Of a DNA stretch of 64,000 bases, positions 31,758 through 39,950 are shown piece after piece. This DNA comes from Yponomeuta sedellus (lineage: Eukaryota > Arthropoda > Insecta > Lepidoptera > Yponomeutidae): positions 18,116,805 to 18,180,804 of the forward strand of contig OW203736.1 of the NCBI GenBank assembly GCA_934045075.1. The letters run 5' to 3'. How positions within the stretch are numbered: position 1 is the first letter of the stretch; each line of letters starts with the position of its first letter. A model generated the notes under the pieces. The model was not told the DNA's origin and did no database searches. It was given only the letters and a program-made list of their open reading frames with translations. Both the position numbers and the translations under genes were made by a program.

Positions 31758-31766
31758 ATCACCAAG

Positions 31767-32129
31767 ATGACCTACAGCCCGACGATAACGGACCCTTTCT
31801 TCTACGGCCAGCATTTACTGACCGGATTCGAGAGCGAGGATGTGGAAGAAGTTGGGGCTCCAGAACCTCCCCCGCGAAATCCGAACAAGCGAGTGCGGCC
31901 TTCCAAGAAAAAGACGCAAAATACAACTTCCTACATTGTGAAGAAATCGCGGCGTAAAGGTTTGCGAATGATAAAAATCAAAGTGATTGACTTATCCAGT
32001 GACAGTGAAGTGGAAACGTCGAATGCGCAGTATATGGTGATGGAACATACCGACGAGATAATGGACATGACCGAAAATTTACTTGACAGAATGAGTAGGA
32101 AGTTAACTAATAATAGTAATGATTACTAA
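31767..32129 (+). CDS. small Polinton protein with SUMO-interaction-like motif
   Basis: 120 codons from the first ATG after an inferred intron acceptor at 31756-31757. The protein has a Pro-rich patch (PEPPPRNPNKRVRPSKKK), two basic clusters that could be nuclear signals, and IKVIDLSSDSEVE, a hydrophobic core followed by acidic/Ser residues as in SUMO-interacting motifs. SDSEVE also occurs at the N-terminus of the spliced gene at 25.5 kb. No enzymatic domain. A regulatory nuclear role is a guess. Confidence 0.55.
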   Translation: MTYSPTITDPFFYGQHLLTGFESEDVEEVGAPEPPPRNPNKRVRPSKKKTQNTTSYIVKKSRRKGLRMIKIKVIDLSSDSEVETSNAQYMVMEHTDEIMDMTENLLDRMSRKLTNNSNDY

Positions 32130-32428
32130 AAATGTGAAGAATTATTTTTTCTTTGTATTTCGCTAGGTAACTAGCATTATGCAATAATTATGTAATACTA
32201 TAAATAAATTTAACTGTGTCAAATATTATTAATCTTAGTTATAAGTAGAATAAGTGTTACCGATGTTAAAATGCGAATCATTTAAATATAATATCTTAAA
32301 CTAAACTGACTTTTGTTTTCTTTTTCTCAGTCAATAAAACAAGAAAATATAAAATTAAGTAGTAACACATTTATTTTTCATAAAATAATAATTAAGTACA
32401 AATTCAATGGTAAGAAGTTAATTAAAAA
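32130..32428. other. AT-rich convergent intergenic region
   Basis: Lies between the stops of two converging genes. It contains AATAAA-like signals on both strands (for example near 32202 and 32334), so it probably holds both polyadenylation sites. Confidence 0.4.
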
Positions 32429-32920
32429 TTATATTGACACTGTATTGTCAACACACCATCTTCTTATACATATAACATTTTTTAATGCACAGTAATCGTT
32501 ATGAATCAGACAGTTATATTTACTACATTTATTCGTACAATAATAAGAAATTAAGGTCTTAAGATTAGGTATATCCATTTCGCCAACATCCTTTACAATG
32601 CTATTCGGACATAGATCCTGAACCCATTTACATTTTTCAACCCCCTTTGCAACTAAAGTTTTACCAGATAGGGATGACTTAATCATACTCTTAAATTCTT
32701 TATAGCTTATTAATCCTTCACTCCAGTAGATTCCTCGATTTTTCCCGAGCCAAACAACTTGTTTCTTTTCTTCGTCAGTCAAATGTTTGAAAGGAAATGG
32801 AGGTTTTATTAAAAAAACTTCTGTACTTTCACTTGCTGCCGTAGCAAATTCTTTGACAATAAAATTATTTTTGTAGTCTTTAAAGCCTTGTAAATCTACA
32901 AAAATGTATTCCGGATTCAT
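32429..32920 (-). CDS. Polinton protein, exonuclease-like fold suspected
   Basis: 163 codons starting MNPEYIFVDLQGFKDYKN. The IFVDLQGF start is typical of a protein I have seen beside Polinton genes in insects and recalls the first motif of DEDD-type exonucleases, with Gln for the usual Glu. The C-terminus is Cys/His-rich (YYCTNKCSKYNCLIHNDYC), probably zinc-binding. Its ATG overlaps the TGA of the upstream gene as ATGA, suggesting coupled translation or a compact viral-style layout. It is the last gene of the minus-strand cluster. Function unproven. Confidence 0.6.
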   Translation of the reverse strand: MNPEYIFVDLQGFKDYKNNFIVKEFATAASESTEVFLIKPPFPFKHLTDEEKKQVVWLGKNRGIYWSEGLISYKEFKSMIKSSLSGKTLVAKGVEKCKWVQDLCPNSIVKDVGEMDIPNLKTLISYYCTNKCSKYNCLIHNDYCALKNVICIRRWCVDNTVSI

Positions 32921-34122
32921 GATATTTTCTTCACTACACTGGTAAGAGGTTTATATTCTATAACACAATCGTTCAATATTAAACAGTACGCAGTTGTTTT
33001 GTCTGGTATTGCTATCTCGCTCTCAATTTCAACACGAACGTCGACAGGTCCAGTCTTCAGCGTATCGTTCTGACGACAGCAATCAATTACAAATAATGGA
33101 GTTTTTTCTTTGAAGTCGATGTAATTTAACAGGGGTTCCGGAAGACGGCTGTAGTAAGACTGTTGAAATTTAGCATACAACTCGTATAATAAAGCATAAT
33201 TGTCATTGCTAAATTTAACGTTTAGGTTTTCATACGGGAAGTAGGTTGAGTTTAAAAACACTTTTATGTCACGCAAGTTACAATGATCGAATCGGGACAT
33301 ATCCTGAAATCCATTATTTTTGCGGTCTTTCTGTAATCCAATGATAACGTACCTTGGCTTTTCTATCTGTGATGAAGTTTTGATTGCCCATGTATGCTTC
33401 GTTGTTTGAGGTAAAAGTGGATATTCATAAAGATCCCAGTTTCTAAACGCTACGTTAATAGCTCTGTCTCTTTCTAAATACCTAAGCAAGTTGATTCTCT
33501 CTCGGTCAGACACCTTAACGTGGGGCACCCGCCACATAATTTTATCGATTACGATATCTTCTACAACCTCATTATTATTTAATTTAATTGCATTCATGTT
33601 GGTATTGCTTCGCAAAAGTATAAGTTCGTGCTTGCAATTTATTATAATTTTTTTGTAATCCTCCGCAAACCCAAGGATTCTATTGAGTGGGAGACAGCCT
33701 GAAAAACTTCCTCCCATTGTGTTTTTAATACCGTCAATGCTCCAACCCCATGCATAAGACATTTTTGATTCGCTTTCATTCATTGATAATAAACATTTCA
33801 TTGTGGTTGTTATGCCTGCATTCTTAATCTTATCGATTTCAACCCCATTTAATTCGTACCGAATATCTTGAAATAAAAATAGTATTGGGTTATTTATTAA
33901 TTGAAACTCGGTCACTTTGGCTTTAGTTTCACTGTTGATTACGCTGATCCTTCCTTCTACGTATAAAGTACTCTCCGACGGTAGAATGTAAAGGTCTTGC
34001 TGGTTAATTGGAATCCGTATCTCATCGTTCCTATTGTAGCTGCTTACATAAGGCTTGTAGGAATGAATCTGAATACTTTCAATGCTGTTGTCTTGTACAA
34101 AAGGTTCTGCTACATTAAGCAT
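32917..34122 (-). CDS. Polinton major capsid protein candidate
   Basis: 401 codons, open throughout. The N-terminus (IQIHSYKPYVSSYNRNDEIR, then IPINQQDLYILPSESTLYVEG) resembles the start of double-jelly-roll major capsid proteins of Polintons and adintoviruses; the rest is rich in beta-prone sequence. It is somewhat shorter than many such capsids. It is followed by the 163-aa gene with an ATGA overlap and preceded by the minor capsid candidate, which is the usual neighbourhood. Confidence 0.65.
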   Translation of the reverse strand: MLNVAEPFVQDNSIESIQIHSYKPYVSSYNRNDEIRIPINQQDLYILPSESTLYVEGRISVINSETKAKVTEFQLINNPILFLFQDIRYELNGVEIDKIKNAGITTTMKCLLSMNESESKMSYAWGWSIDGIKNTMGGSFSGCLPLNRILGFAEDYKKIIINCKHELILLRSNTNMNAIKLNNNEVVEDIVIDKIMWRVPHVKVSDRERINLLRYLERDRAINVAFRNWDLYEYPLLPQTTKHTWAIKTSSQIEKPRYVIIGLQKDRKNNGFQDMSRFDHCNLRDIKVFLNSTYFPYENLNVKFSNDNYALLYELYAKFQQSYYSRLPEPLLNYIDFKEKTPLFVIDCCRQNDTLKTGPVDVRVEIESEIAIPDKTTAYCLILNDCVIEYKPLTSVVKKIS

Positions 34123-34264
34123 TTTAGTTACTTCGACAAATTTATTAATTTGAGAAATTGTTTATTGGCTTTGGTTAACTTATTTCTTTTTGGTGGTACC
34201 TTCGTAATATTTGAAAGCAAACTGCGCTTTCTGCTAGTAGTACACAGGTTTTTATTGAAATCAA

Positions 34265-34936
34265 TCATTTTTTCTTCAGATGTAAGCAAAGCTGTACTTC
34301 TTCCCTTCTTAAATTTAGTGGGTTATTATTTAAATCCAAAATTCTAATATTAATTGCACTCACACTGTTTTGGATAACTGGGAAATAGATAACGTTTTTA
34401 GGAATTTCAATTATTCGATAACCCGGCGGCACATTCGGAGAAAACTCATAAATTATATGGCTAGGTTTTCCATTAACAAATGATCCACTTACAATATCAC
34501 ATTCGATTCGGACTATGGCTGATGGTAAAATGTTGATCGGATAGGAAGATGTGTGTAATATATTAGCTTTTAATAATACTTTTCCAAATCCTAATGTAAC
34601 TCCTATTGAGTTCTCCTTATCAAAATGAATGTCTTTGCTACTAAAAATACTGGTGCTTAAAGTATTATTATTGCAAGTTAATTCCAAAACACAATCATGA
34701 ACATGTTTCGTTAGGAAGTCAATAATATCTTCAAGTTCATATGAACCCTCTGGTATTATCACAACCCCATCTTTACCGTAATAGAATTTATTATTTCTGT
34801 GATCAACATTAGGAATTGAATTAAAAGTAGTGAAGTACAACAGGCCACACTCATAATCACCATCAGTTTCCAAAGCCGGTGAATAATTTGTTACAAGAGC
34901 AGAGTCTGTGCCCGTTATAGACATTGTGAAAGACAT
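34265..34936 (-). CDS. Polinton minor capsid (penton-like) candidate
   Basis: 223 codons starting MSFTMSITGTDSALVTNYSP. Beta-rich, with no enzymatic motif. Size and position between protease and major capsid fit the single-jelly-roll penton protein of Polintons. Its ATG follows the protease stop by only two bases. The role is inferred from context. Confidence 0.55.
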   Translation of the reverse strand: MSFTMSITGTDSALVTNYSPALETDGDYECGLLYFTTFNSIPNVDHRNNKFYYGKDGVVIIPEGSYELEDIIDFLTKHVHDCVLELTCNNNTLSTSIFSSKDIHFDKENSIGVTLGFGKVLLKANILHTSSYPINILPSAIVRIECDIVSGSFVNGKPSHIIYEFSPNVPPGYRIIEIPKNVIYFPVIQNSVSAINIRILDLNNNPLNLRREEVQLCLHLKKK

Positions 34937-34938
34937 AG

Positions 34939-35271
34939 TTAACTGACTCGTTTCCAGAAACCTTTCAAAAATTTAAGACATAAATGTCCACAGTTAAACG
35001 TGTTGTATGCTTGATATTTAGTATAATTGTAATACAAATCTGCGCCACTTAGGTATTTAACCAATTCTGTAGGAGGTTTTAAATCTCCGAAACTGTTAAA
35101 ATATTCACAATAATTATAAATTTTTACGAAGGCTACCCAATGCGTTCCAGGGTTGTCAGAACTATCTAAATTAATAATCGCACACTCAATTTGTTTAGGT
35201 TTTTGAGGCAAATTATCCCTCATGTATACACCTCTGAAATATGGTATATTACTGTTATTAACATATTTCAT
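34939..35271 (-). CDS. Polinton maturation cysteine protease (adenovirus type)
   Basis: 110 codons from ATG. The catalytic set of adenovirus-like proteases is visible: His44 in GTHWVAF, Asp63 in FNSFGD, Gln87 in KYQAYN and Cys94 in FNCGHLCLKFL. It would cut capsid precursors during maturation. The frame is open for about 15 codons upstream without an ATG and overlaps the end of the previous gene, so the native start may have been lost or may lie further up. Two bases separate its stop from the next ATG. Confidence 0.85.
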   Translation of the reverse strand: MKYVNNSNIPYFRGVYMRDNLPQKPKQIECAIINLDSSDNPGTHWVAFVKIYNYCEYFNSFGDLKPPTELVKYLSGADLYYNYTKYQAYNTFNCGHLCLKFLKGFWKRVS

Positions 35272-35309
35272 TATATCTTCATTTGTGAGTGCGCGTCGGG
35301 GTAGCCTAT

Positions 35310-36029
35310 TTAGCAGTTTTTTGTATGTAAACAGAGCCCACTACCTTTTTTGTACGGTTTGATGTACAGCCCTTTTCCAATAGCAATTGTCTCCATCATC
35401 TTATTATGACGTATTGATTCTTTTAGATTTTCTTGAGCAGATTTGGAGTCGTTCACTGCTTTTGCTATTCCAGCTGCACCTCCAGCTAATGCACCTACTG
35501 CCGAAAGGCAAGCAAATATAGGAAGAAGTGGTAGTATCCCCCCAATTTTTGGGATTGGTATTATTCGAGGTAGCTGAACTTTCATATTTTTAGGAAACAA
35601 TTTTTTTGCAGCTAAATGTGCATATTTAATTGCAGATTGTTTGTTTTTTAGTTTAGCTTTCTTTAATTGTGTACTTATTTTTCTAATACCTGATTTAAAA
35701 CCAGCACCTGTCTTAACCTTAACTTTCATGATTTTGTTTACTAACCACGAAGCAAGTCTTTCCCCTCTACTCACGTCTTTTGCTTTTGATCTAAGTTTTG
35801 CCATTTCCATCAATTCTTTATCAGCTTGGTGTCGATTGCGCGTATCGGTGTATTTAGTATAGGCAATGTCGTGACGCATACAAGCATCGTCTAACTGATT
35901 AATACCTCGATCACCTCTTAGTTAGCGTTTTTCTAGTTTTGTGCCAGGGCCGCAATAATTATATCCTGGTAAATGTAACTCGAGTGGTAAATTATTTATT
36001 AATTTATTAATAAGTCCTCTTCCAGTCAT
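35310..36029 (-). pseudogene. Polinton PLA2-like protein with one in-frame stop
   Basis: From the ATG at 36029 the protein has GYNYCGPGT (the calcium-loop motif of secreted and parvoviral phospholipase A2), then CMRHDIAYTKY with the catalytic His-Asp pair, then a basic region and a hydrophobic Gly/Ala segment (PLLPIFACLSAVGALAGGAA). In viruses such domains help particles leave endosomes. A TAA at 35922-35924 (codon 36) separates the calcium loop from the catalytic HD. Downstream, 189 codons remain open from a Met just before HDIAY. Otherwise the frame is intact, so the lesion is probably recent. Confidence 0.75.
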
Positions 36030-36082
36030 CACTTACGAACGAATGAATAAAATTTTGCATTCATGAGTGTAATATAATAACA

Positions 36083-37024
36083 TTATTTCACGACATCATT
36101 TTTACCGATCCAACTGTTTTCAGCGTCTTTTAATCCAAGCCATTTGACAAATAACATATTTCCTCTCTTTTTCAATACCTTTTCAATTAAATAAACACCG
36201 GGATTACGTGTTTTATTTAATTCCTGCTCGTAGAAACTACCTTTTATTAATTGATTATGCTGGTCTTTAATACGATATGTAATGGGAGTAGTTTTGTTAA
36301 CTTTGCTAATGGTAAATAACTCGGTCGACCAATTGGGAGTATACCCTTTGTAAAAACACCCTTTGTACTTGCTAATACGAACGCAATCCCCTACTTTACA
36401 CTTTGGTTTCACTGAGGATGACTCTGCGTGAGATACAATATTTTCTAAAACTTTGGGTTCATTGACTTTGTTTACCTCCACTGGTCGATACTTTGTTGTA
36501 CGGTGTTTCGTACTATTATATGAAATCACAATATCAACTAATGGTTTTCCAATCCATTTGTAATTGCCAACTAAACTAAAATATTTATATAGCTTATTCT
36601 TCAATGTCCTTATAACTCTTTCAACAATAGATGCTTTCTTTGTAGAAAAAGTTGAATAATGGTTAATGTGGTATGATTGCATAAGCCTTTGAAAAGATTT
36701 GTTATAAAATTCTGTTCCTAAATCGGTCTGTACGTTAGTTGGAACACGATTACTTTTTAAAATTTTTTCAAATGCATTACACACTTCATTCATTGATTTA
36801 GTTTTTAATGGAACAGTCCAAACATATTTTGAAAAACAATCTATAATGACTAAAATAAAATTAAATCCTCTATTGTGTTTTCGAATATGTTGGATATCAA
36901 TTAAATCCGCTTGCCATAAATCATCGATTCCTTTAAGAATAACTTGCCGTCGATTAAAATTTCTTCTAGCAGCTCTATGAATCTCGTTCACCACTTTTTC
37001 TTTACTCATAATTTCTACTGGCAA
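36083..37024 (-). CDS. Polinton retroviral-type integrase with chromodomain
   Basis: 313 codons. The rve core has Asp40 (WQADLID), Asp101 (QTDLGTEF) and Glu135 (ASIVERVIRTLK). The C-terminus (YLIEKVLKKRGNMLFVKWLG...AENSWI, about 278-306) is a chromodomain that may target chromatin. It would join element ends to host DNA. Its start overlaps the end of the upstream 129-aa frame by 23 bp. No HHCC finger was seen at the N-terminus. All catalytic residues are present. Confidence 0.9.
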   Translation of the reverse strand: MPVEIMSKEKVVNEIHRAARRNFNRRQVILKGIDDLWQADLIDIQHIRKHNRGFNFILVIIDCFSKYVWTVPLKTKSMNEVCNAFEKILKSNRVPTNVQTDLGTEFYNKSFQRLMQSYHINHYSTFSTKKASIVERVIRTLKNKLYKYFSLVGNYKWIGKPLVDIVISYNSTKHRTTKYRPVEVNKVNEPKVLENIVSHAESSSVKPKCKVGDCVRISKYKGCFYKGYTPNWSTELFTISKVNKTTPITYRIKDQHNQLIKGSFYEQELNKTRNPGVYLIEKVLKKRGNMLFVKWLGLKDAENSWIGKNDVVK

Positions 37025-37391
37025 TGTCTCTGATTGCTACCAACTGATCTTTGATAATAGAACTAACTTCTACCCTTGTACACTTTTCATCTAACTGTTT
37101 CTGAATCAGTTGTATCTGACTCTTTATACTTTTTAGCTCGACAAGAATATCATGCTCTTTGCAAAATAACTTTAAGTTTTGATCAACATACTCTTTGTTG
37201 ACAGCCTCATCTGGTAGTACAGGAAGTCTCAATCCTACCAGTTTTTTTGATTTCAAGTCATATTCTCCGTTAAGGTTTTGAGTAAGATTTTTATTATTGG
37301 TGCTATAAAATATTTCTGATGGACGAAGTCTTTTATGCACATGGTGGCCAAATTTATCAATATTCATCATTTTTTTAAGAAGGTTGAACAA
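37002..37391 (-). CDS. Polinton protein of unknown function, coiled-coil-like
   Basis: 129 codons starting MFNLLKKMMNIDKFGHHVHK. The second half is heptad-like (ILVELKSIKSQIQLIQKQLDEK), suggesting a coiled coil. LRLPVLPDEAVNKEYVD resembles a motif in small Polinton structural proteins and in the stem of trimeric fibres, but this is weak. It overlaps integrase by 23 bp. Confidence 0.5.
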   Translation of the reverse strand: MFNLLKKMMNIDKFGHHVHKRLRPSEIFYSTNNKNLTQNLNGEYDLKSKKLVGLRLPVLPDEAVNKEYVDQNLKLFCKEHDILVELKSIKSQIQLIQKQLDEKCTRVEVSSIIKDQLVAIRDIASRNYE

Positions 37392-37427
37392 GAACTGATG
37401 GAAAATACATTTGAGTTTGTAATTATA

Positions 37428-38513
37428 TTACTTTATTAGACCACATTCACGCAGTTCTTCAATGATAGAAATAATTTCGTTATTAAGCCCTGTATTACCA
37501 GCTTCGCGAGACGCAATAAGTAATTTTAAACGTTCCACCAATTCATTTGGATCATCCCAGTACACATAATCCACATTTTTATTCATTTTTTTCAAAACTG
37601 GTAACCCTTCTCCTTGCGGCAGACTTTCAATACTGCTAGAAGTATTTTTGGTTAGTTTAAAGAGAGGTTTTATTATTTGCAAATACTTCATACCTCTATT
37701 ACTTTTTATTGGCTGTTTAGGACTGAAATCACGACGGTGAGCATTTGTTTCTAACAGTAATTGTTTATAGTTTTTTAAATCATCAGGCTTAACTAAACTT
37801 AAATTTGGTTTTGGTTTCAACAATAATTCAGCTAATCCAGGTGTATTTAAATAACTTTTCCCGCCAACTGAAATCTTATTTTCTGTAACTGACACTCGCA
37901 GTGATCCCAACATAGTTTTTCCTCGCTCCAGCCTTACTCCATAAGGTACATTACTAAATATTTCCGATGACAATGACCAAGAAGAAGAATCTTGGCGAGG
38001 ACTCTGAACAGATTCAAGAGTTTTAAACGATGTGTCACTTGAATCACCCATGTTTAAATCGCCTTCATCAGTTTCACTAAATGCTTTCTGTTCAGGTTTT
38101 TGGGAGTCACGATCACTATTTTGCATAAAGTTGTAGCTGGTAGATGCACCATCATCGATTTCATTAAGGTCTTTGTTAGTATCAATGTTTGTTTTAGTGT
38201 CCCAGTGTCTATCATCCCAATACTCTTTATTAATCTTTTCATTTTTTGCGGCGATGCTTTTTAGTGGACCTGTTAATGGTTTGAAAACCTTTTCCAATAC
38301 TAGATCATTATCGTGGTCAATATCTTTCAATTGTTTAAACTTTCTTTTTACAGCTTCAGCAGATTCTACAATCTGTGTTTTTAGTATCTTTTCCATAGCG
38401 AGATAAAATATGTACTTTCTCTCGCAACGCAAACCGATTAGTAACGACACTTCGATCCGTAACTCATTATAAATAGCACAAATATGCTTAGTCAAAGACA
38501 ACGAATTTGTCAA
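37428..38513 (-). CDS. Polinton protein of unknown function
   Basis: 361 codons. The N-terminal third is Lys/Glu-rich and helical; the middle is Ser/Asp-rich and probably disordered (GASTSYN, DEGDLNMGDSSDTSFK). A conserved-looking block follows (KISVGGKSYLNTPGLAELLL) and then LPQGEGLPVLKKMNKNVDYVYWDDPNEL. Such GGK-x-Y-x-NTPGL blocks occur in Polinton proteins of unknown role in insects. The first ATG may be further in (MEKILKTQIVE, 38396), because the first 39 codons overlap the ATPase gene by 26 bp. Confidence 0.55.
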   Translation of the reverse strand: MTNSLSLTKHICAIYNELRIEVSLLIGLRCERKYIFYLAMEKILKTQIVESAEAVKRKFKQLKDIDHDNDLVLEKVFKPLTGPLKSIAAKNEKINKEYWDDRHWDTKTNIDTNKDLNEIDDGASTSYNFMQNSDRDSQKPEQKAFSETDEGDLNMGDSSDTSFKTLESVQSPRQDSSSWSLSSEIFSNVPYGVRLERGKTMLGSLRVSVTENKISVGGKSYLNTPGLAELLLKPKPNLSLVKPDDLKNYKQLLLETNAHRRDFSPKQPIKSNRGMKYLQIIKPLFKLTKNTSSSIESLPQGEGLPVLKKMNKNVDYVYWDDPNELVERLKLLIASREAGNTGLNNEIISIIEELRECGLIK

Positions 38514-39174
38514 AGTTCATTCTGTAACATCCTTTACCTTTTTCACAATCTTTATTAATTACCAAATAATTATAAGGCACACTCCATATTTTTTTGCACA
38601 TCTCTCGAAACTGTGTCCAGCTCATATCTGCGTTAACATGTTCGTTATAAATATGTCGTAGATTGATGTCATCCTGTTTAAAAATTATAATCAAATTAGC
38701 ATTATCCCTGATCAATTGCTTTGGTATCTTACTGTATGTTTGATTCAAATAGAAAGAATCAATCTTTTTATGTCTACCCATCGCAAAATAATCACGTATG
38801 TTATTTTGTTTTTCACAAGCAACGTCATCAAATATCATTACGGAGTAAGGTTTGGCATTTTGATGACTTATCACTTCTTCGTTGTCACGAAATTTACTGA
38901 AATTTATCTCAGGAACCATGCTTAACACTTTATCTAAAAAAACGTATTTTGGCTGGAAGAGCGTTTTAGAATAAAGGTAAACGTTTCGGTAGCGCAATCC
39001 ATTTTTGTGCAATAGAAGACCTATCATTACGTTTGTTTTACCGCAGTTCGAAGGACCACAAATTATGCATCGAATTGTATTTGGTAAAAGATTTCCATGT
39101 AGTTTTATTTTGTTGTTAGATTCGCTACAAATGTTTTCCAAACGTAATGTTTGCGCTTGTTGTATAAATTTCAT
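38488..39174 (-). CDS. Polinton genome-packaging ATPase (FtsK/HerA type)
   Basis: 228 codons from the first gene after the right terminal repeat. Walker A is GPSNCGKT (residues 40-47); Walker B is SVMIFDD (111-117). FYLNQTYSKIPKQLIRDNAN matches the sensor/arginine-finger region of A32-like packaging ATPases. It would pump the element's DNA into capsids. The frame is intact and overlaps the next gene by 26 bp. Confidence 0.88.
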   Translation of the reverse strand: MKFIQQAQTLRLENICSESNNKIKLHGNLLPNTIRCIICGPSNCGKTNVMIGLLLHKNGLRYRNVYLYSKTLFQPKYVFLDKVLSMVPEINFSKFRDNEEVISHQNAKPYSVMIFDDVACEKQNNIRDYFAMGRHKKIDSFYLNQTYSKIPKQLIRDNANLIIIFKQDDINLRHIYNEHVNADMSWTQFREMCKKIWSVPYNYLVINKDCEKGKGCYRMNFDKFVVFD

Positions 39175-39318
39175 TCTTGAGTAAATAAAATAAAAACGAT
39201 ACTAACACCTAGAACTGCAGGCGTGCAATGAAGTGATTGTTGTATTTGACGCTTATATAAATAATTCCTATGAATGAACTGAAGTAAAAAAGAGTTTCCG
39301 TTTTAGTAAGTTAATCAA

Positions 39319-39451
39319 GTAATGAAATGTCTAGATTGCATATTTCCCACAATAGTATTGGGAACTCTAGGACACTTTGAAGGAGTGACGGCGAACGCAG
39401 TGAGCCTCTCACGACGGAAAAGTGTCCTAGAGTTCCCAATACTATACTACT
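39319..39451 (-). repeat. Polinton right terminal inverted repeat
   Basis: Inverse copy of 22986-23120, ending CCCAATACTATACTACT. The 144 bp between it and the ATPase start codon is the only leader for the cluster. Confidence 0.9.
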
Positions 39452-39950
39452 TACGCCGAGTCTTCTCGTCATCCATACCGCAATGCTTGAAAACGAAAGT
39501 TTTTAATCAGTGCGTCCTACCTGTCATGACCTACGGAGCCGAGACATGGACACTCACGAAAGGGCTGGTCCACCAGTTCAAAGTCGCTCAGCGAGCTATG
39601 GAGAGAGCTATGCTCGGAGTTTCTCTGAAGGATAGGATTCGTAACGAATGCATCCGACAGAGAACCAAAGTTATCGACATAGCTCAGAGAATTAGCAAGC
39701 TGAAGTGGCAGTGGGCTGGCCATATCTCGCGAAGAACCGACAACCGTTGGAGCAAACGTGTCCTTGAGTGGAGACCGCGACTCGGCAAACGTAGTGTGGG
39801 ACGCCCTCCGACTAGGTGGGATGACGATCTGCGAAAAACTGCAGGCAGATGCTGGATGCGGCAAGCTGAAGACAGGGCGCTATGGCGCTCACTAGGGGAG
39901 GGCTATGTCCAGCAGTGGACTAGTATAGCCTGACGATGATGACGTGTACA
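39452..39950 (+). pseudogene. RTE-like LINE C-terminus and 3' tail
   Basis: From the Polinton end the frame reads FNQCVLPVMTYGAETWTLTK, RAMERAMLGVSLKDRIRNE, KLKWQWAGHISRR and GRPPTRWDDDL, then the stop at 39933 and a GACGATGATGAC tail. This is the C-terminal end of an RTE-type LINE that is very common in Lepidoptera. The reading frame is open but 5'-truncated exactly at the Polinton end. Confidence 0.85.

Larger units (their letters stand above)
22986..39451. mobile_element. Polinton/Maverick element, 16.5 kb
   Basis: Inverted terminal repeats of about 135 bp bound a full Polinton set: protein-primed DNA polymerase B, integrase, packaging ATPase, adenovirus-type protease and capsid candidates. 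Length and content fit the family. PolB and two small spliced genes point right; the packed virion/integration cluster points left. The 23.1-25.4 kb part holds a SINE and no gene. One gene (PLA2-like) has an in-frame stop, but polB, integrase, ATPase and the capsid frames are open. No 6-bp target duplication was found, and the two flanks come from different elements. Confidence 0.9.

Noticed and set aside
31725..31766. An upstream start for the 31.8-kb Polinton gene at 31725
   Set aside because: It lies in what looks like an intron: a TTTTCAG acceptor at 31751-31757 follows it and a GTAAGT donor lies at 31675, so the ATG at 31767 is preferred.
22582..39950. Host genes flanking the Polinton
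   Set aside because: Both flanking frames are retrotransposon polyproteins (BEL/Pao and RTE).
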